NCBI RefSeq assembly: GCF_003028855.1
Contig: NZ_CP028324.1
Coordinates: forward strand, 620,001 to 684,000
From: Pseudoduganella armeniaca
GTDB lineage: Bacteria > Pseudomonadota > Gammaproteobacteria > Burkholderiales > Burkholderiaceae_D
Direction of reading: 5' to 3'
DNA: 64,000 bases
Shown here piece by piece: positions 37,910 through 46,900 of the stretch (the first letter of the stretch is position 1; each line of letters opens with the position of its first letter). Under the pieces are notes generated by a model that searched no databases, was not told where the DNA came from, and saw nothing but the letters and a program-made list of their open reading frames with translations. Position numbers and translations under genes: made by a program.

Positions 37910-39568
37910 TCATGCTGCCTGTCCTGGTTCGTGTCGATCCCCTTGCGCCAGGCGCAGGGCCAGCATGTGCGCGCACGGACCCTGGCGCAGCCGGTTTTGG
38001 GTAAAGTGGTTGCACTGGCAGCTGCCGTCGGCGATGCGCAGGTCGGCGTCGAGGCGCAGCGCGACGTCGTACTTACGGTCGCCGCTGCGCGCCACGCCGG
38101 TCAGGCGCAAGCCGCCCTCGGCCTGCGCTTCGCAGCGCTGCAGCGTGATCGCATGCAGCGCGAACAAGGTCCAGGCTTCGCTTTCCAGCGTGCTGGCAAA
38201 GCGCAGCTCGTCCAGCGGCAGCGGCTCGCGCGTCAGCTCGCGCAAGCGGTACACCCGTTGCGCCAGGTCGTAGATGACGCGGCCGGCCTGCGTGTACACC
38301 GCCAGTGCCCGTTCCACGACGATTCGCGACAGCCCCGTATCCACGGCCAACTGGTCGGCCGTCGCCAGCCAGCGCCGCGACAGCGCCGCGAAGACACGTG
38401 CCTTGCTGTCGTGATCGACGTCGCCGCGTGGCGCCAGCAAGTCGAAGTTCGCCGACTGCGACCAGTCGTTGGCCGTCCAGCCGGACAGGCCGAGCGTGAA
38501 CTGCATGTCCGGCAGGTTGGCGATCCAGAAGCTGGGCATGCCGCTGCCCATCAGGTGCACCGTGAGGCTGCGCGTCACCGGAATCAGGCGCTCCAGCAGC
38601 AGCAATCGGCGCCGGCCCCAGATACGGATCTCCTCGGCCACGTTGCCAGGGTAGATCGAGCGGCGGCAGACGATCTCCTCGTTCCACGGCTCGAACACCA
38701 CCCGCACCGGTTCCCCGGGGCGCAGGATGAAGCGCAAGGAGCGCGGACCCGTGCGCTCCTTGCGGCGGCGCAGCAGCAGGCAGAAGTTATGCAGGTCCAT
38801 CGGGTGCAGCTCGAACGTGCGGGCCGGCAGGTTCATCGCGCTGCTCACCTGCAGGAAGCCGCGCACCCAGGTCTCCGGCACGTCGATCTTCTGCTCGACG
38901 AACGCCGGATCGTCAGCGGTGCTGACCTGGAAGCCGCCGGGATCGATGGCCAGCCGCGTGCTCTTGTAGTCGCGGATCTTCTGGAATTCGCCGTAGAGCG
39001 CTTCGGAGTAGTCGATATTGGTGGTGCCGCAGGCGAACTCGCCGATGCGGTCGAACACGTCGTGGCTGCAGCTCAGCGCCGCGTAGCTCGACTCGTCGCG
39101 GCTGAAGCACTCGAAGAAGATGCGGTCGGGATGGACGGTGATGACCGGATCGAGCACGTACCACAGCTCGCGGTTGTGCTGGTACAGGTAATCGAAGTAT
39201 TTGCGCTGGGCCGCGAAGAACGGCTTCAGCACGGCACCCTTGCGCGCCCGGACGTCCTTCAGCTCCTGCATCAGCGGTGCCTGGCGCGCGCGCAGGTCCG
39301 CGGCCCGGGCCATGTAGTCGGCCAGCATGCGCTCCTCGTTCTCCGCCAGCCATTGCTTGTACGCGGTCTTGTCCGGCGCCTGGTAACGCTGGTCGGCGAC
39401 GACGACGTCGTGCAGCGCGGACATCGCCTCGCGGAACGGCAGGCGCTGGTTGATATCGGCCACGAAGTGCGTGGGCGGGCGCAGCACGTCCGGCGCGAAG
39501 CGCAGGTCGGTGCTCGAGGCGCTGTTGTCCACCGTGGTGCTGCCGTAGTAGCGGTAGTCGAATCTCAT
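37910..39568 (-). CDS. Winged-helix SWIM zinc-finger protein, retron partner
   Basis: 552-residue protein with no signal peptide. A C-terminal SWIM zinc finger is seen as CQC (517-519) and CAH (532-534), the CxCx(n)CxH pattern. Residues about 386-445 (KARVFAALSRRW, then TADQLAVDTGLSRIVVERAL) look like a winged helix, so it probably binds DNA or RNA. The N-terminal 380 residues are of unknown fold. The start at 39568 is fixed by a 4-base ATGA overlap with the WGR-ARM gene, so both are made together; a longer reading upstream is a shadow of that gene. I know such WH-SWIM proteins as partners of ARM-repeat proteins in one retron type and in MoxR-VWA-type modules, where function is untested. Confidence 0.85.
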   Translation of the reverse strand: MRFDYRYYGSTTVDNSASSTDLRFAPDVLRPPTHFVADINQRLPFREAMSALHDVVVADQRYQAPDKTAYKQWLAENEERMLADYMARAADLRARQAPLMQELKDVRARKGAVLKPFFAAQRKYFDYLYQHNRELWYVLDPVITVHPDRIFFECFSRDESSYAALSCSHDVFDRIGEFACGTTNIDYSEALYGEFQKIRDYKSTRLAIDPGGFQVSTADDPAFVEQKIDVPETWVRGFLQVSSAMNLPARTFELHPMDLHNFCLLLRRRKERTGPRSLRFILRPGEPVRVVFEPWNEEIVCRRSIYPGNVAEEIRIWGRRRLLLLERLIPVTRSLTVHLMGSGMPSFWIANLPDMQFTLGLSGWTANDWSQSANFDLLAPRGDVDHDSKARVFAALSRRWLATADQLAVDTGLSRIVVERALAVYTQAGRVIYDLAQRVYRLRELTREPLPLDELRFASTLESEAWTLFALHAITLQRCEAQAEGGLRLTGVARSGDRKYDVALRLDADLRIADGSCQCNHFTQNRLRQGPCAHMLALRLAQGDRHEPGQAA

Positions 39569-42500
39569 GGGACGGCAGCTCCAGTGGTGTCGCGCGCGGT
39601 GGGCGGCACGATCGTCAGCGCCGGCGGCAGCGCCGGATAGCGGCGCTGGATGTCGCGCAGGCCTTCGATGTATTGCGCCTTGTCGGCGATGGCGACGGTC
39701 ACGACCTGGCGCGCGAACAGCCGCGCGACCACCGCCGCGATCTCCTCGGACAACATGGCCTGCTCGCGCAGGAAGCGTTGGACGCGGCCCTTGACGACGC
39801 GGCCCCGGTTCACCTGCGACAGCACCGTCAGGAAATAGGGCTCGAGCTGGCGCAGCCTGGCCGCATCGCCGCCGCACGCGCTCTCCAGCCAGGTGCTGAC
39901 GAACAGCTGCATATTGGCGGAAGGGTGCTGGCTCAGCTTGAATATGAACTCCGCCACGTCGGCGATATCGAAGTGCTGCGTGATCATCGCGCGGCCGAAG
40001 CGCTGGGCCGCGGGATCGGGATGGTCGCACAGGTTCACCAGCAGCAGCGGGGTCCAGTCCTCGGGGCCGCAATGGGCGGCAAAGAACTGCGTTGCGAACG
40101 CGCGCGTGTCGTCGAACTTGCTGTCGAACAGGCGCAGCGCGCCTTCCATGTCCGCGCGCGCCTGCTCGGGATGGGCCGTGAAGGCGCCGTAGGCCCAGCG
40201 GCGTACCGTGGCGTTCTGGTTGCGGCCGAATGCGGCCCAGTCGCGCACGTCGAACTGGCCCGGCGTGAAATGGCCGATCAGCAGGGCGCCCAGGCGCTGG
40301 GCGCCGCGGCCGCGTGCTGCCAGCAGGCGGCGCAGCAGGTCCGGGCTGGCTAGTTCGGGCGTCGCGCTCAGTGGACCGGTCAGCCAGCCCAGGATGTCGT
40401 CATGCACGCCGTCCGCCGGCTCGCTGCGGAACAGGCTGTCGAGCAGCGTGGGCAGCAGCACGGCCACGCTGTGCGCATCCGCTGCCAGGCGGCGTACGAC
40501 GTCGTCGATGGCCGCGCGTACGACGCCGTCGGCACTGGTGGCGAAGACCGCCACCAGATCCACCTGCTGCCGCAATACATGCTCGGGCAACGCCGCGAAC
40601 AGGCGCACCGCCATGCCGCGCACCTCGACGTCGTCGTCACGCAGCAGGGCCGCCAGCGTGGTGCCGGGCAGGCCGGATGGTGGCGCCGCGTGCAGCAGCA
40701 GCCAGCGGCAGGCCAGCAGTCGCACCGCCGCCAGCCGGTGGGCGGCAAGGCGCAGCAGCGCGTCATACGGCGCCTCGGCGGCGGCCGCGTGCAGCGGATT
40801 GTCCAGGGCGTGGAACAGGTCGGCCGCGATGGCGGGCACGCTTCCCGCCGCATCGTCGCTGGTCAGCCAGTCGAGGATGTGCACCACGATCTCTTCGGGG
40901 ACGCCGGGCAGGCGCAGCGCTGCCTGGCACAAGATCCAGCCGTGCCGGCGCACGGCCGCTTCGGGCGCGCACAGGATGGCGCGCACCAGGACCGGATCGG
41001 CCGCATAGCGGGCGCTGTCGCGGCCGATCCATTCCATCGCGTAGTCGCGCGCTTCCGGCAGCGCCGCCAGGGCCAGCACCACCAGCCACTCATGGTCCGG
41101 CCCTGCCGGCTCGATTCGTGCACGCACGATGGCAAATGCAAAGCGGGCCGTGGCCTGGTAAGGGCTGCGCAGCAGGTCGCGCAGTTGGTCCGGCGTGAGG
41201 CTGGCGCAGAAGGCGTGGTTGTCGGCCAGCGCGCGCGCGGCAAATTCGTGCACGCCCTCGCAGCGACTGCGCTGCAGCAACGTCAGCAGCGCCTCGGGAT
41301 GGCGGTCCCAGAGTTCCGGGAACGCTTCGGTGCGCAGGTCGTCGGCCGGGTGCTCCGCCGTGCGATACCAGGTCAGGCCGGTGCGGCTGTGGCGCAAGCC
41401 GGCGTGGCTGCGCAGCAGGTGGTTGAACAGGGGCCAGTGCGCATAGCGGTCCAGCAGGCGCACGCCGCGGCGCCCGGGCGTGCTGGCATCCTGGTCGTCC
41501 CGTTGCAGCAGCACGGCCAGCGCCATGCGAACGAATGCGGAATCGTCGATTTCACCCAGCCGGCGCAGGGTGCGCCAGCCATGCCGCAGCAAGTAGTAGC
41601 GCGTGCGGATGCTGTAGGCCACCGAGCTGTCCGGATGTGCCGCTTCCTCGGCGAACGGGCGATAGCTGCCACGCGACCAGACGCGGTTCCCAGGATGGTG
41701 CGGGACGATCTCGAAGCGGCGCTGCAGCAGTGCGAACACCTCGCCATCGGCGCGCAGCGCGGCCGCCTTGTAGAGATGGCGCACGGGGCGAAACGCGCCG
41801 GCCCCCAGCGAGACGGTTTGCAGCAATGCCAGCAGGGCCTGGCGCGCTGCCGGCCGGCTCAGCGCGACCTGGTCGAGCTGCTCGAGCCAGATGTCCTGCG
41901 GCAGTTGGCGCCAGTCTCGCTTCTTGCGGGCGAGGTTGATGAGTTCCGTGGCATCGCCGCGTTGCAGCGCCTCCCGTAAGCGCTCCGGCCACCTGGCGAC
42001 CAGGGCCTCGGCGTGCTGCTCGCGTTCCGCGGACGACGCCAGCATCAGCCACGCCACCAGGGCAATGCGGCGCACGGCGTCGGTCGTACCACGTAGGTGC
42101 AGCTCGCGCATGGCGATCGCCGCGCCGGGATCGCCGCAACGGCCGATCGCCCAGGCGATGCAGTAGTCCTGCATCGCGTCGCCCCGTTGCAGCTGGTCGA
42201 CCAACACCGGCACGGCGGCGCGCAGGCGGCGTTCGCCGATGCGCCAGATGGTGCGGTTGCGTTGGTGCTGGTCCAGCAGTTTCCAGCTGCCTGGCTCCAG
42301 CCGGCGCAGCAGCGTGCGCTCCGCTTCGGTGACGGCAGGCGCGGCACCGCCAGCCGGTGCTGGCGGTACGATGGATGCCAAGTGCGCCGGATCGGCGAAG
42401 CCCTGCGCCTGCCGGTCGGCGATAGCGCGCTGGTACAGGGATTCGGCGGTCGCCAGGTCGACGGCTTGCGGCGTGCGCGTGCTGTCGCGCCATTCGCCGT

Positions 42501-42630
42501 CCGCGCGGCCTTGGCGCAGATTGACGAGGTAGCGCCCTGGCGCGCCGGCGGCCTCGCACAATTCGATCTCGCAGTGGACCGCGGAGTCCTTCTGCCTGCG
42601 TATCAGGCTGGTTTTTCTGATCAGTTTCAC
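39565..42630 (-). CDS. WGR-domain HEAT/ARM-repeat protein, retron partner
   Basis: 1021-residue protein. Residues about 30-78 resemble a WGR domain (YLVNLRQGRADGEW, then a helix with TAESLYQRAIADRQAQGF), a fold that binds nucleic acids in PARPs and bacterial proteins such as YehI/MolR. From about 110 to 1000 the protein is a long run of paired helices of HEAT/ARM type, for example RRIALVAWLMLASSAEREQH. No catalytic motif is seen. The start is GTG at 42630 with AGGA upstream. It is the first gene of the retron unit; the ATGA overlap ties it to the WH-SWIM gene. I infer a large scaffold that senses or holds the RT-msDNA complex. Confidence 0.84.
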   Translation of the reverse strand: MKLIRKTSLIRRQKDSAVHCEIELCEAAGAPGRYLVNLRQGRADGEWRDSTRTPQAVDLATAESLYQRAIADRQAQGFADPAHLASIVPPAPAGGAAPAVTEAERTLLRRLEPGSWKLLDQHQRNRTIWRIGERRLRAAVPVLVDQLQRGDAMQDYCIAWAIGRCGDPGAAIAMRELHLRGTTDAVRRIALVAWLMLASSAEREQHAEALVARWPERLREALQRGDATELINLARKKRDWRQLPQDIWLEQLDQVALSRPAARQALLALLQTVSLGAGAFRPVRHLYKAAALRADGEVFALLQRRFEIVPHHPGNRVWSRGSYRPFAEEAAHPDSSVAYSIRTRYYLLRHGWRTLRRLGEIDDSAFVRMALAVLLQRDDQDASTPGRRGVRLLDRYAHWPLFNHLLRSHAGLRHSRTGLTWYRTAEHPADDLRTEAFPELWDRHPEALLTLLQRSRCEGVHEFAARALADNHAFCASLTPDQLRDLLRSPYQATARFAFAIVRARIEPAGPDHEWLVVLALAALPEARDYAMEWIGRDSARYAADPVLVRAILCAPEAAVRRHGWILCQAALRLPGVPEEIVVHILDWLTSDDAAGSVPAIAADLFHALDNPLHAAAAEAPYDALLRLAAHRLAAVRLLACRWLLLHAAPPSGLPGTTLAALLRDDDVEVRGMAVRLFAALPEHVLRQQVDLVAVFATSADGVVRAAIDDVVRRLAADAHSVAVLLPTLLDSLFRSEPADGVHDDILGWLTGPLSATPELASPDLLRRLLAARGRGAQRLGALLIGHFTPGQFDVRDWAAFGRNQNATVRRWAYGAFTAHPEQARADMEGALRLFDSKFDDTRAFATQFFAAHCGPEDWTPLLLVNLCDHPDPAAQRFGRAMITQHFDIADVAEFIFKLSQHPSANMQLFVSTWLESACGGDAARLRQLEPYFLTVLSQVNRGRVVKGRVQRFLREQAMLSEEIAAVVARLFARQVVTVAIADKAQYIEGLRDIQRRYPALPPALTIVPPTARDTTGAAVP

Positions 42631-42663
42631 CGCGTGGATTTTCCTGGTCGCCTCAACCAGGGC

Positions 42664-42692
42664 ATATTAACCAAGTATTATTGTTCAGTAAA
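42664..42692 (-). promoter_or_regulatory. Promoter candidate of the retron protein genes
   Basis: On the minus strand, TTTACT (42692-42687), 17-base spacer, TAATAT (42669-42664), upstream of the WGR-ARM gene in an AT-rich gap that contrasts with the GC-rich genes. Moderate match only. Confidence 0.4.
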
Positions 42693-42740
42693 TAAGAGTG
42701 CAGGGCCGACCAGCATGGCGGCCAGCATGTTAATGCTAAG

Positions 42741-42759
42741 ATAATCCGCGCTGGATTAT
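42741..42759. promoter_or_regulatory. Inverted repeat between WGR-ARM and DUF885 genes
   Basis: ATAATCC-GCGCT-GGATTAT, a perfect 7-base inverted repeat in the divergent gap. Could be an operator for either gene. Confidence 0.35.
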
Positions 42760-42783
42760 TCAAACCAACTGTGGGGAAAACGA

Positions 42784-44556
42784 ATGTCGAACACCAAGGG
42801 GAAATTGCGCCGCGTTGCCGCCAGCGTGGCGCTGGCAGTGTTGGCATTGCCAGCGCTGGCCGCCGAGCAGGCCTGGGTCACGAAGAGTAACGAGAATGCC
42901 CGGCTGCTGCTGAATGTATTGGCCAAGTATTCGCCGGAAAGCGCAACCAGCCTTGGTGTCGATGGATTCGACGAGCAGATTACCGACCTGTCGCGCGACC
43001 AGTTCGAGCCGACCAACAAGGATACCCGCGCCGCCATCGCCCAACTGCAAAAGCGCCTGAAAAGCGAAACGGATCCGAAAGTGCGGCAGGACCTGGAAAT
43101 CCTGATCACGACGGCACAGGATCAATTGCGCACGGCCGCCGTCAATCGCAAATACCTGCTGCCTTACATGGACGTGACGCAGCTGCTGTTCGGCGTCGTG
43201 CGCCAGACCCTCGATCCGCGTATTCCGAAAGAGCGCCAACAGAAGATCGTCGCGCGCCTGGAGAAATACGCCGGCCTGGCGCAGGGCTATCGCCCCGTCA
43301 CGCTGCTGGCCGAGGAGCGCCTGCAGGAACGTCTGAAAGCCAACCGCCAACTGCTCGGTCCCTACAAGGGCGAAGTGGAACAGGCCCTGAACGACAGCCC
43401 GACCCTGGTCAAGGGCATGCGCGAGCTGCTGGCCAAGAGCGACGTCAAAGGCTGGGAGAGCGCCTTCGCCGCGCTGGAAAAACAGCTGGCGGCACACGAC
43501 GACTACGTGCGCACGCAGTTGTTGCCGCGTGCCCGCGCCGATCACCGCCTGCCGCCGGAAGTGTATGCGGACAACCTGCGCCAGTTCGGCGTGGACATCG
43601 CGCCGCAGGAACTGATCGCCAAGGCGCTGACGTCGTTCGCGGAGATCCGCAACCAGATGAACATCACCGCCGGCCTGATCGCGCAGGAGCGCAAGCTGCC
43701 GGATGCGGACTACCGTGCCGTCATGAAGGAACTGAAGAAGCAGCAGATCCCGGTCGACAAGGTGATGCCGCTGTACGCCGAACGGCTGGCGCAGATCGAA
43801 GACGCGGTGCGCCAGCAGGGCATCGTCTCGCTGCCGTCCCGTAAGGCCGTGATCCGGCTGGCCACGCCAGCGGAAAACGCGCAGCAGCCGGCGCCGCACA
43901 TGAGCGCCCCGCGCCTGATCGGCAATACCGGCGAATACGGCGAGTTCGTGCTGACGACGGGCATGCCGCCGGACGCCAGCGGCAAGGCCCTGGTGTTCGA
44001 CGACTTCACCCACCAGGCAGGCAGCTGGACCCTGACGGCGCACGAGGCGCGCCCCGGCCATGAACTGCAGTTCGCGAAGATGCTGGAAGCAGGCGTGTCG
44101 ACCGCGCGTGCCGTGTTTGCCTTCAACAGCGTCAACGTGGAAGGCTGGGCCCTGTACGCCGAGGCCGAGATGCAGCCCTACGAGCCGCTGGACGGCCAGC
44201 TGTTCGCCTTGCAGGCGCGCCTGCAGCGCGCCGCCCGCGCCTTCCTCGACCCGATGGTCAACCTGGGCGAGATCACGCCCGAGGGCGTGAAGAGCTTCCT
44301 GATGGACGAAGTGGGCTTGTCCGAAGGGATGGCGACGCAGGAGATGCAGCGCTACACGTTCCGCTCGCCCGGCCAGGCCACGTCGTACTTCTACGGCTAC
44401 CAGCGCCTGATGGAGACGCGCCAGGCCGCCGAGGTGGCGCTGCGGCGCAAGTTCAACCGCCAGGCCTTCAATGACTTCGTGCTGGCGCAGGGCCTGGTGC
44501 CGCCGGCGCTGTTGCGCAAGGCCGTCATGCAGGAGTTCGTTCCCGCGCAGCGCTGA
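42784..44556 (+). CDS. DUF885 family zinc-metallopeptidase-like protein
   Basis: 590-residue secreted protein with a signal peptide (VAASVALAVLALPALAAEQ). DUF885 proteins resemble M32/M3-type metallopeptidases; the metal motif here is in LTAHEARPGHELQF (HExxxGH-like) at about residue 420, and the downstream FNSVNVEGWALYAEAEM has the conserved Glu of the group. Periplasmic peptidase activity is inferred. A GGGGAAA ribosome binding site at 42773-42779 supports the start. A single gene, divergent from the retron unit. Confidence 0.85.
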   Translation: MSNTKGKLRRVAASVALAVLALPALAAEQAWVTKSNENARLLLNVLAKYSPESATSLGVDGFDEQITDLSRDQFEPTNKDTRAAIAQLQKRLKSETDPKVRQDLEILITTAQDQLRTAAVNRKYLLPYMDVTQLLFGVVRQTLDPRIPKERQQKIVARLEKYAGLAQGYRPVTLLAEERLQERLKANRQLLGPYKGEVEQALNDSPTLVKGMRELLAKSDVKGWESAFAALEKQLAAHDDYVRTQLLPRARADHRLPPEVYADNLRQFGVDIAPQELIAKALTSFAEIRNQMNITAGLIAQERKLPDADYRAVMKELKKQQIPVDKVMPLYAERLAQIEDAVRQQGIVSLPSRKAVIRLATPAENAQQPAPHMSAPRLIGNTGEYGEFVLTTGMPPDASGKALVFDDFTHQAGSWTLTAHEARPGHELQFAKMLEAGVSTARAVFAFNSVNVEGWALYAEAEMQPYEPLDGQLFALQARLQRAARAFLDPMVNLGEITPEGVKSFLMDEVGLSEGMATQEMQRYTFRSPGQATSYFYGYQRLMETRQAAEVALRRKFNRQAFNDFVLAQGLVPPALLRKAVMQEFVPAQR

Positions 44557-44588
44557 AGGGACGGCCCGGCGGTATTATCTAATTCTCT

Positions 44589-44618
44589 TTAGCAATTAAA
44601 GTGTGATAAAATTGCTAA
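44589..44618. promoter_or_regulatory. Inverted repeat upstream of the yfa-like operon
   Basis: TTAGCAATT and its complement AATTGCTAA, 9-base arms 12 bases apart, in an AT-rich gap 35 bases before the DUF2138 start. It could be an operator for the whole operon. No clear Shine-Dalgarno precedes the ATG at 44653. Confidence 0.4.
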
Positions 44619-44652
44619 TGGTTTAAAAGATAAGTCATCCTCCGGGCACCTC

Positions 44653-46230
44653 ATGAACAAGAAAACGCTGGGTAAGGCGGCGGCGGGCCTCGCGCTCGTC
44701 GCCGCGGCCGTCATCAGCTATCGCACCTTCGGCTGGGGCCACATGCGCGGCTCGGTGCACGATCTGAACCTGGACCTGTCGGCGCCCGATGCGCTGATCG
44801 TCACCCAAAGCCTGGCCACCCTGCCGCGCGACCTGCTGACCATTCCACTGGCGCGCGACGTATTGCGCGAGGACCTGCTGTTCTACTACGAGCAGAACGA
44901 GGACCGCCTGGGCCTGAAGGGCAGCCTGCGCCGCATCGCCTACGAACATGAACTGGGCTGGGGCGACCAGCTGATCCGCATGGTGCTCGACGAGCCGGCC
45001 GACGTGGCCCTGTGGCGCGATGCCGACGGCTCGCTGCAGCATTACGCCATCGCCGTCTCGCGTAACAAGCTGGCCCGCTTGCTGGAAGAGGCAAGCAAGG
45101 TGGCGCTGAAGGACAGCCAGATGCGCATCGCGGGCACCATCAAGGTCGATGGCGACAAGGTCGACGTGTTCGCGCTGGACTACGCCTACCAGCGCACCTT
45201 GCTGCTGGCCGCACACGGCGAACGCCTGGTGATCCTGTCGCACCCGGGCATGCTGTATCACGGCAAGGACGGCGCCGACATCGACGGCACAGCGGAAAAA
45301 ACCGTCATCGGCCTGCTGGGCAAGGATGCCACGCAGCGTCACCAATTCCACAGGCAGTTCCAGCTGCCCGAGCAGCCGGTCGCCGGCCACAGCGTCGCCG
45401 TCAAGGCGGACGTGCTGGCCTTCGGCTACCAGCCGTTCTTCAGCGCGCTGCAGGCCGTGCGCTTCGATTTCAGCAAGGGCGCTTGGCGTTCGCAGGCCCT
45501 GATCGACGGCGGCAAGCTGGGGAAAGGCGGCTACGACAGCCGCGCGCTGTGGTCCGCGCTGCCGCTCAATCCAAGCGCCTGCTTCACCGTGCCGGTGGAC
45601 TGGGCCGCGACCAAGCCAGTGCTGGCCGCACTGGGAGCGGATGGCAGCGAGGCGCTGGCCGGCCAGATGCAGGGTCCGGCCGCTGCCTGCTGGTACGGCA
45701 GCTCGCGCCTGCACACGCCGGTCTTCGTTGCCACGCGCGCCAACGCTCCCGATGCGGCGTTCGGCAACTTGTTCACGGCCGTCGTCGGCGGCAAGCAGCT
45801 CATGGCGAAGCCGGCCACGCAAGGGGACGCGCTGCGCTGGCAGCAACCGGTCGATACCGCGCTGGGTGCGGCCAAGCCGACGCTGGCGCTGTCGGGTAAC
45901 CTCGTCGTCTTTTCCGCCGACCCGAAACTGGTGGACCAGGTGCTGGCGGTGAAACGCAAGCAGGCTGCCGCCACCGGCGACCGCCTGCCTGATGCCGCGC
46001 GCACGGTAGGCGTGATCGCACCGGCGTCGCTGGCCCAGCTGATCCAGCGCGAGACGTTCGCCACGCTGCCGGCCAAGCAGGAGCCGGTGCTGCGCGGCGC
46101 GGCCGACGAGCACCTGGTGCCGCGCCTGAACGCGTTGAAGAAGTATCCGCCGTACCGCCTGGTGCTGAAGCAGCTGCCGAAGTCCGGTACCGCCTGGGAG
46201 CCGCTGGAATGGCAGGCCATCGGACACTGA
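44653..46230 (+). CDS. yfaA: DUF2138 family protein (YfaA-like)
   Basis: 525-residue protein with an N-terminal hydrophobic helix (AAAGLALVAAAVISYRTF) that anchors or exports it. The body matches DUF2138, exemplified by E. coli YfaA, for example the stretch LSAPDALIVTQSLATLPRDL. First gene of the operon with DUF1175, alpha-2-macroglobulin, DUF2300 and DUF2135 proteins, as in E. coli yfaA-yfaT-yfaS-yfaQ-yfaP. The biochemical function is unknown. It overlaps yfaT by 22 bases. Confidence 0.85.
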   Translation: MNKKTLGKAAAGLALVAAAVISYRTFGWGHMRGSVHDLNLDLSAPDALIVTQSLATLPRDLLTIPLARDVLREDLLFYYEQNEDRLGLKGSLRRIAYEHELGWGDQLIRMVLDEPADVALWRDADGSLQHYAIAVSRNKLARLLEEASKVALKDSQMRIAGTIKVDGDKVDVFALDYAYQRTLLLAAHGERLVILSHPGMLYHGKDGADIDGTAEKTVIGLLGKDATQRHQFHRQFQLPEQPVAGHSVAVKADVLAFGYQPFFSALQAVRFDFSKGAWRSQALIDGGKLGKGGYDSRALWSALPLNPSACFTVPVDWAATKPVLAALGADGSEALAGQMQGPAAACWYGSSRLHTPVFVATRANAPDAAFGNLFTAVVGGKQLMAKPATQGDALRWQQPVDTALGAAKPTLALSGNLVVFSADPKLVDQVLAVKRKQAAATGDRLPDAARTVGVIAPASLAQLIQRETFATLPAKQEPVLRGAADEHLVPRLNALKKYPPYRLVLKQLPKSGTAWEPLEWQAIGH

Positions 46231-46892
46231 ACGGCCGGCGCACCCTGCTGCGCTGCTTGGCGGCAGGCGCCGGCGTCGCTGCCGCTCCGGCCGCGCTGGC
46301 GCTGAAAGGGCCGCTGACGCAGCAGGTGCGCCTGTCGCAGGCACAGACCCGCGCGTTCCAGGCCTGGATGCTGCGCATCATCAGCGCCCAGGTCGAACAG
46401 GGCCCCACGCCGCGCTGGCATCACCGCGATTGCGCGGGCCTGGTGCGCTTCGCCGTCAACGAGGCACTGGCCGTGCACGATGCGAAATGGCTGCGCGCGA
46501 ACGGCATCGCGACCGACCGCCGGCTGCCGCCGGAACTGAACCTGACGCCGGCCCAGGCCGCGCTGCGCAACCGCTGGGTGCAGTCGGACGGCCAGGTCGG
46601 CCACTTCGTCACGGCGCTGGCGCTGGTGCAGAACAACAGCCGATTCGTCGCGCGCGAGATCAGCCAGGCGCTGCCCGGCGACCTGCTGTTCTTCGACCAG
46701 GGCGACGAACAACACCTGATGGTCTGGATGGGCGCGCGCATCGCCTACCACACCGGCACCGTCACACCGGAAGACAACGGTCTGCGGACCGTCGATATCG
46801 ATCAACTCACGAACTGGAAGGACACGCGGTGGCAACCAGCGGTCAACAATCCCAACTTCGCCGGCGTGTTCCGGCTTTCCTTTCTGTCCTGA
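46209..46892 (+). CDS. yfaT: DUF1175 protein (YfaT-like), NlpC/P60-like motifs
   Basis: 227-residue secreted protein with a signal segment (GRRTLLRCLAAGAGVAAAP). DUF1175 has no described activity, but the order RDCAGLVRF (Cys75), GDLLFF (157-162), then EQHLMVWMG with His169 recalls the Cys-His arrangement of NlpC/P60 peptidases (DCSGFV, GDLVFF, HVGIY). That suggests a papain-like peptidase or amidase acting on cell-wall peptides; this is my inference. The start overlaps yfaA by 22 bases and the stop lies 8 bases before the yfaS start. Confidence 0.8.
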   Translation: MAGHRTLNGRRTLLRCLAAGAGVAAAPAALALKGPLTQQVRLSQAQTRAFQAWMLRIISAQVEQGPTPRWHHRDCAGLVRFAVNEALAVHDAKWLRANGIATDRRLPPELNLTPAQAALRNRWVQSDGQVGHFVTALALVQNNSRFVAREISQALPGDLLFFDQGDEQHLMVWMGARIAYHTGTVTPEDNGLRTVDIDQLTNWKDTRWQPAVNNPNFAGVFRLSFLS

Positions 46893-46900
46893 AGCTGTGC

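Noticed and set aside
39569..40072. Longer reading of the WH-SWIM gene to 40072
   Set aside because: It overlaps the WGR-ARM gene by 500 bases with low-complexity Arg/Ala/Gly-rich translation; the ATGA overlap at 39565-39568 is the proper start.
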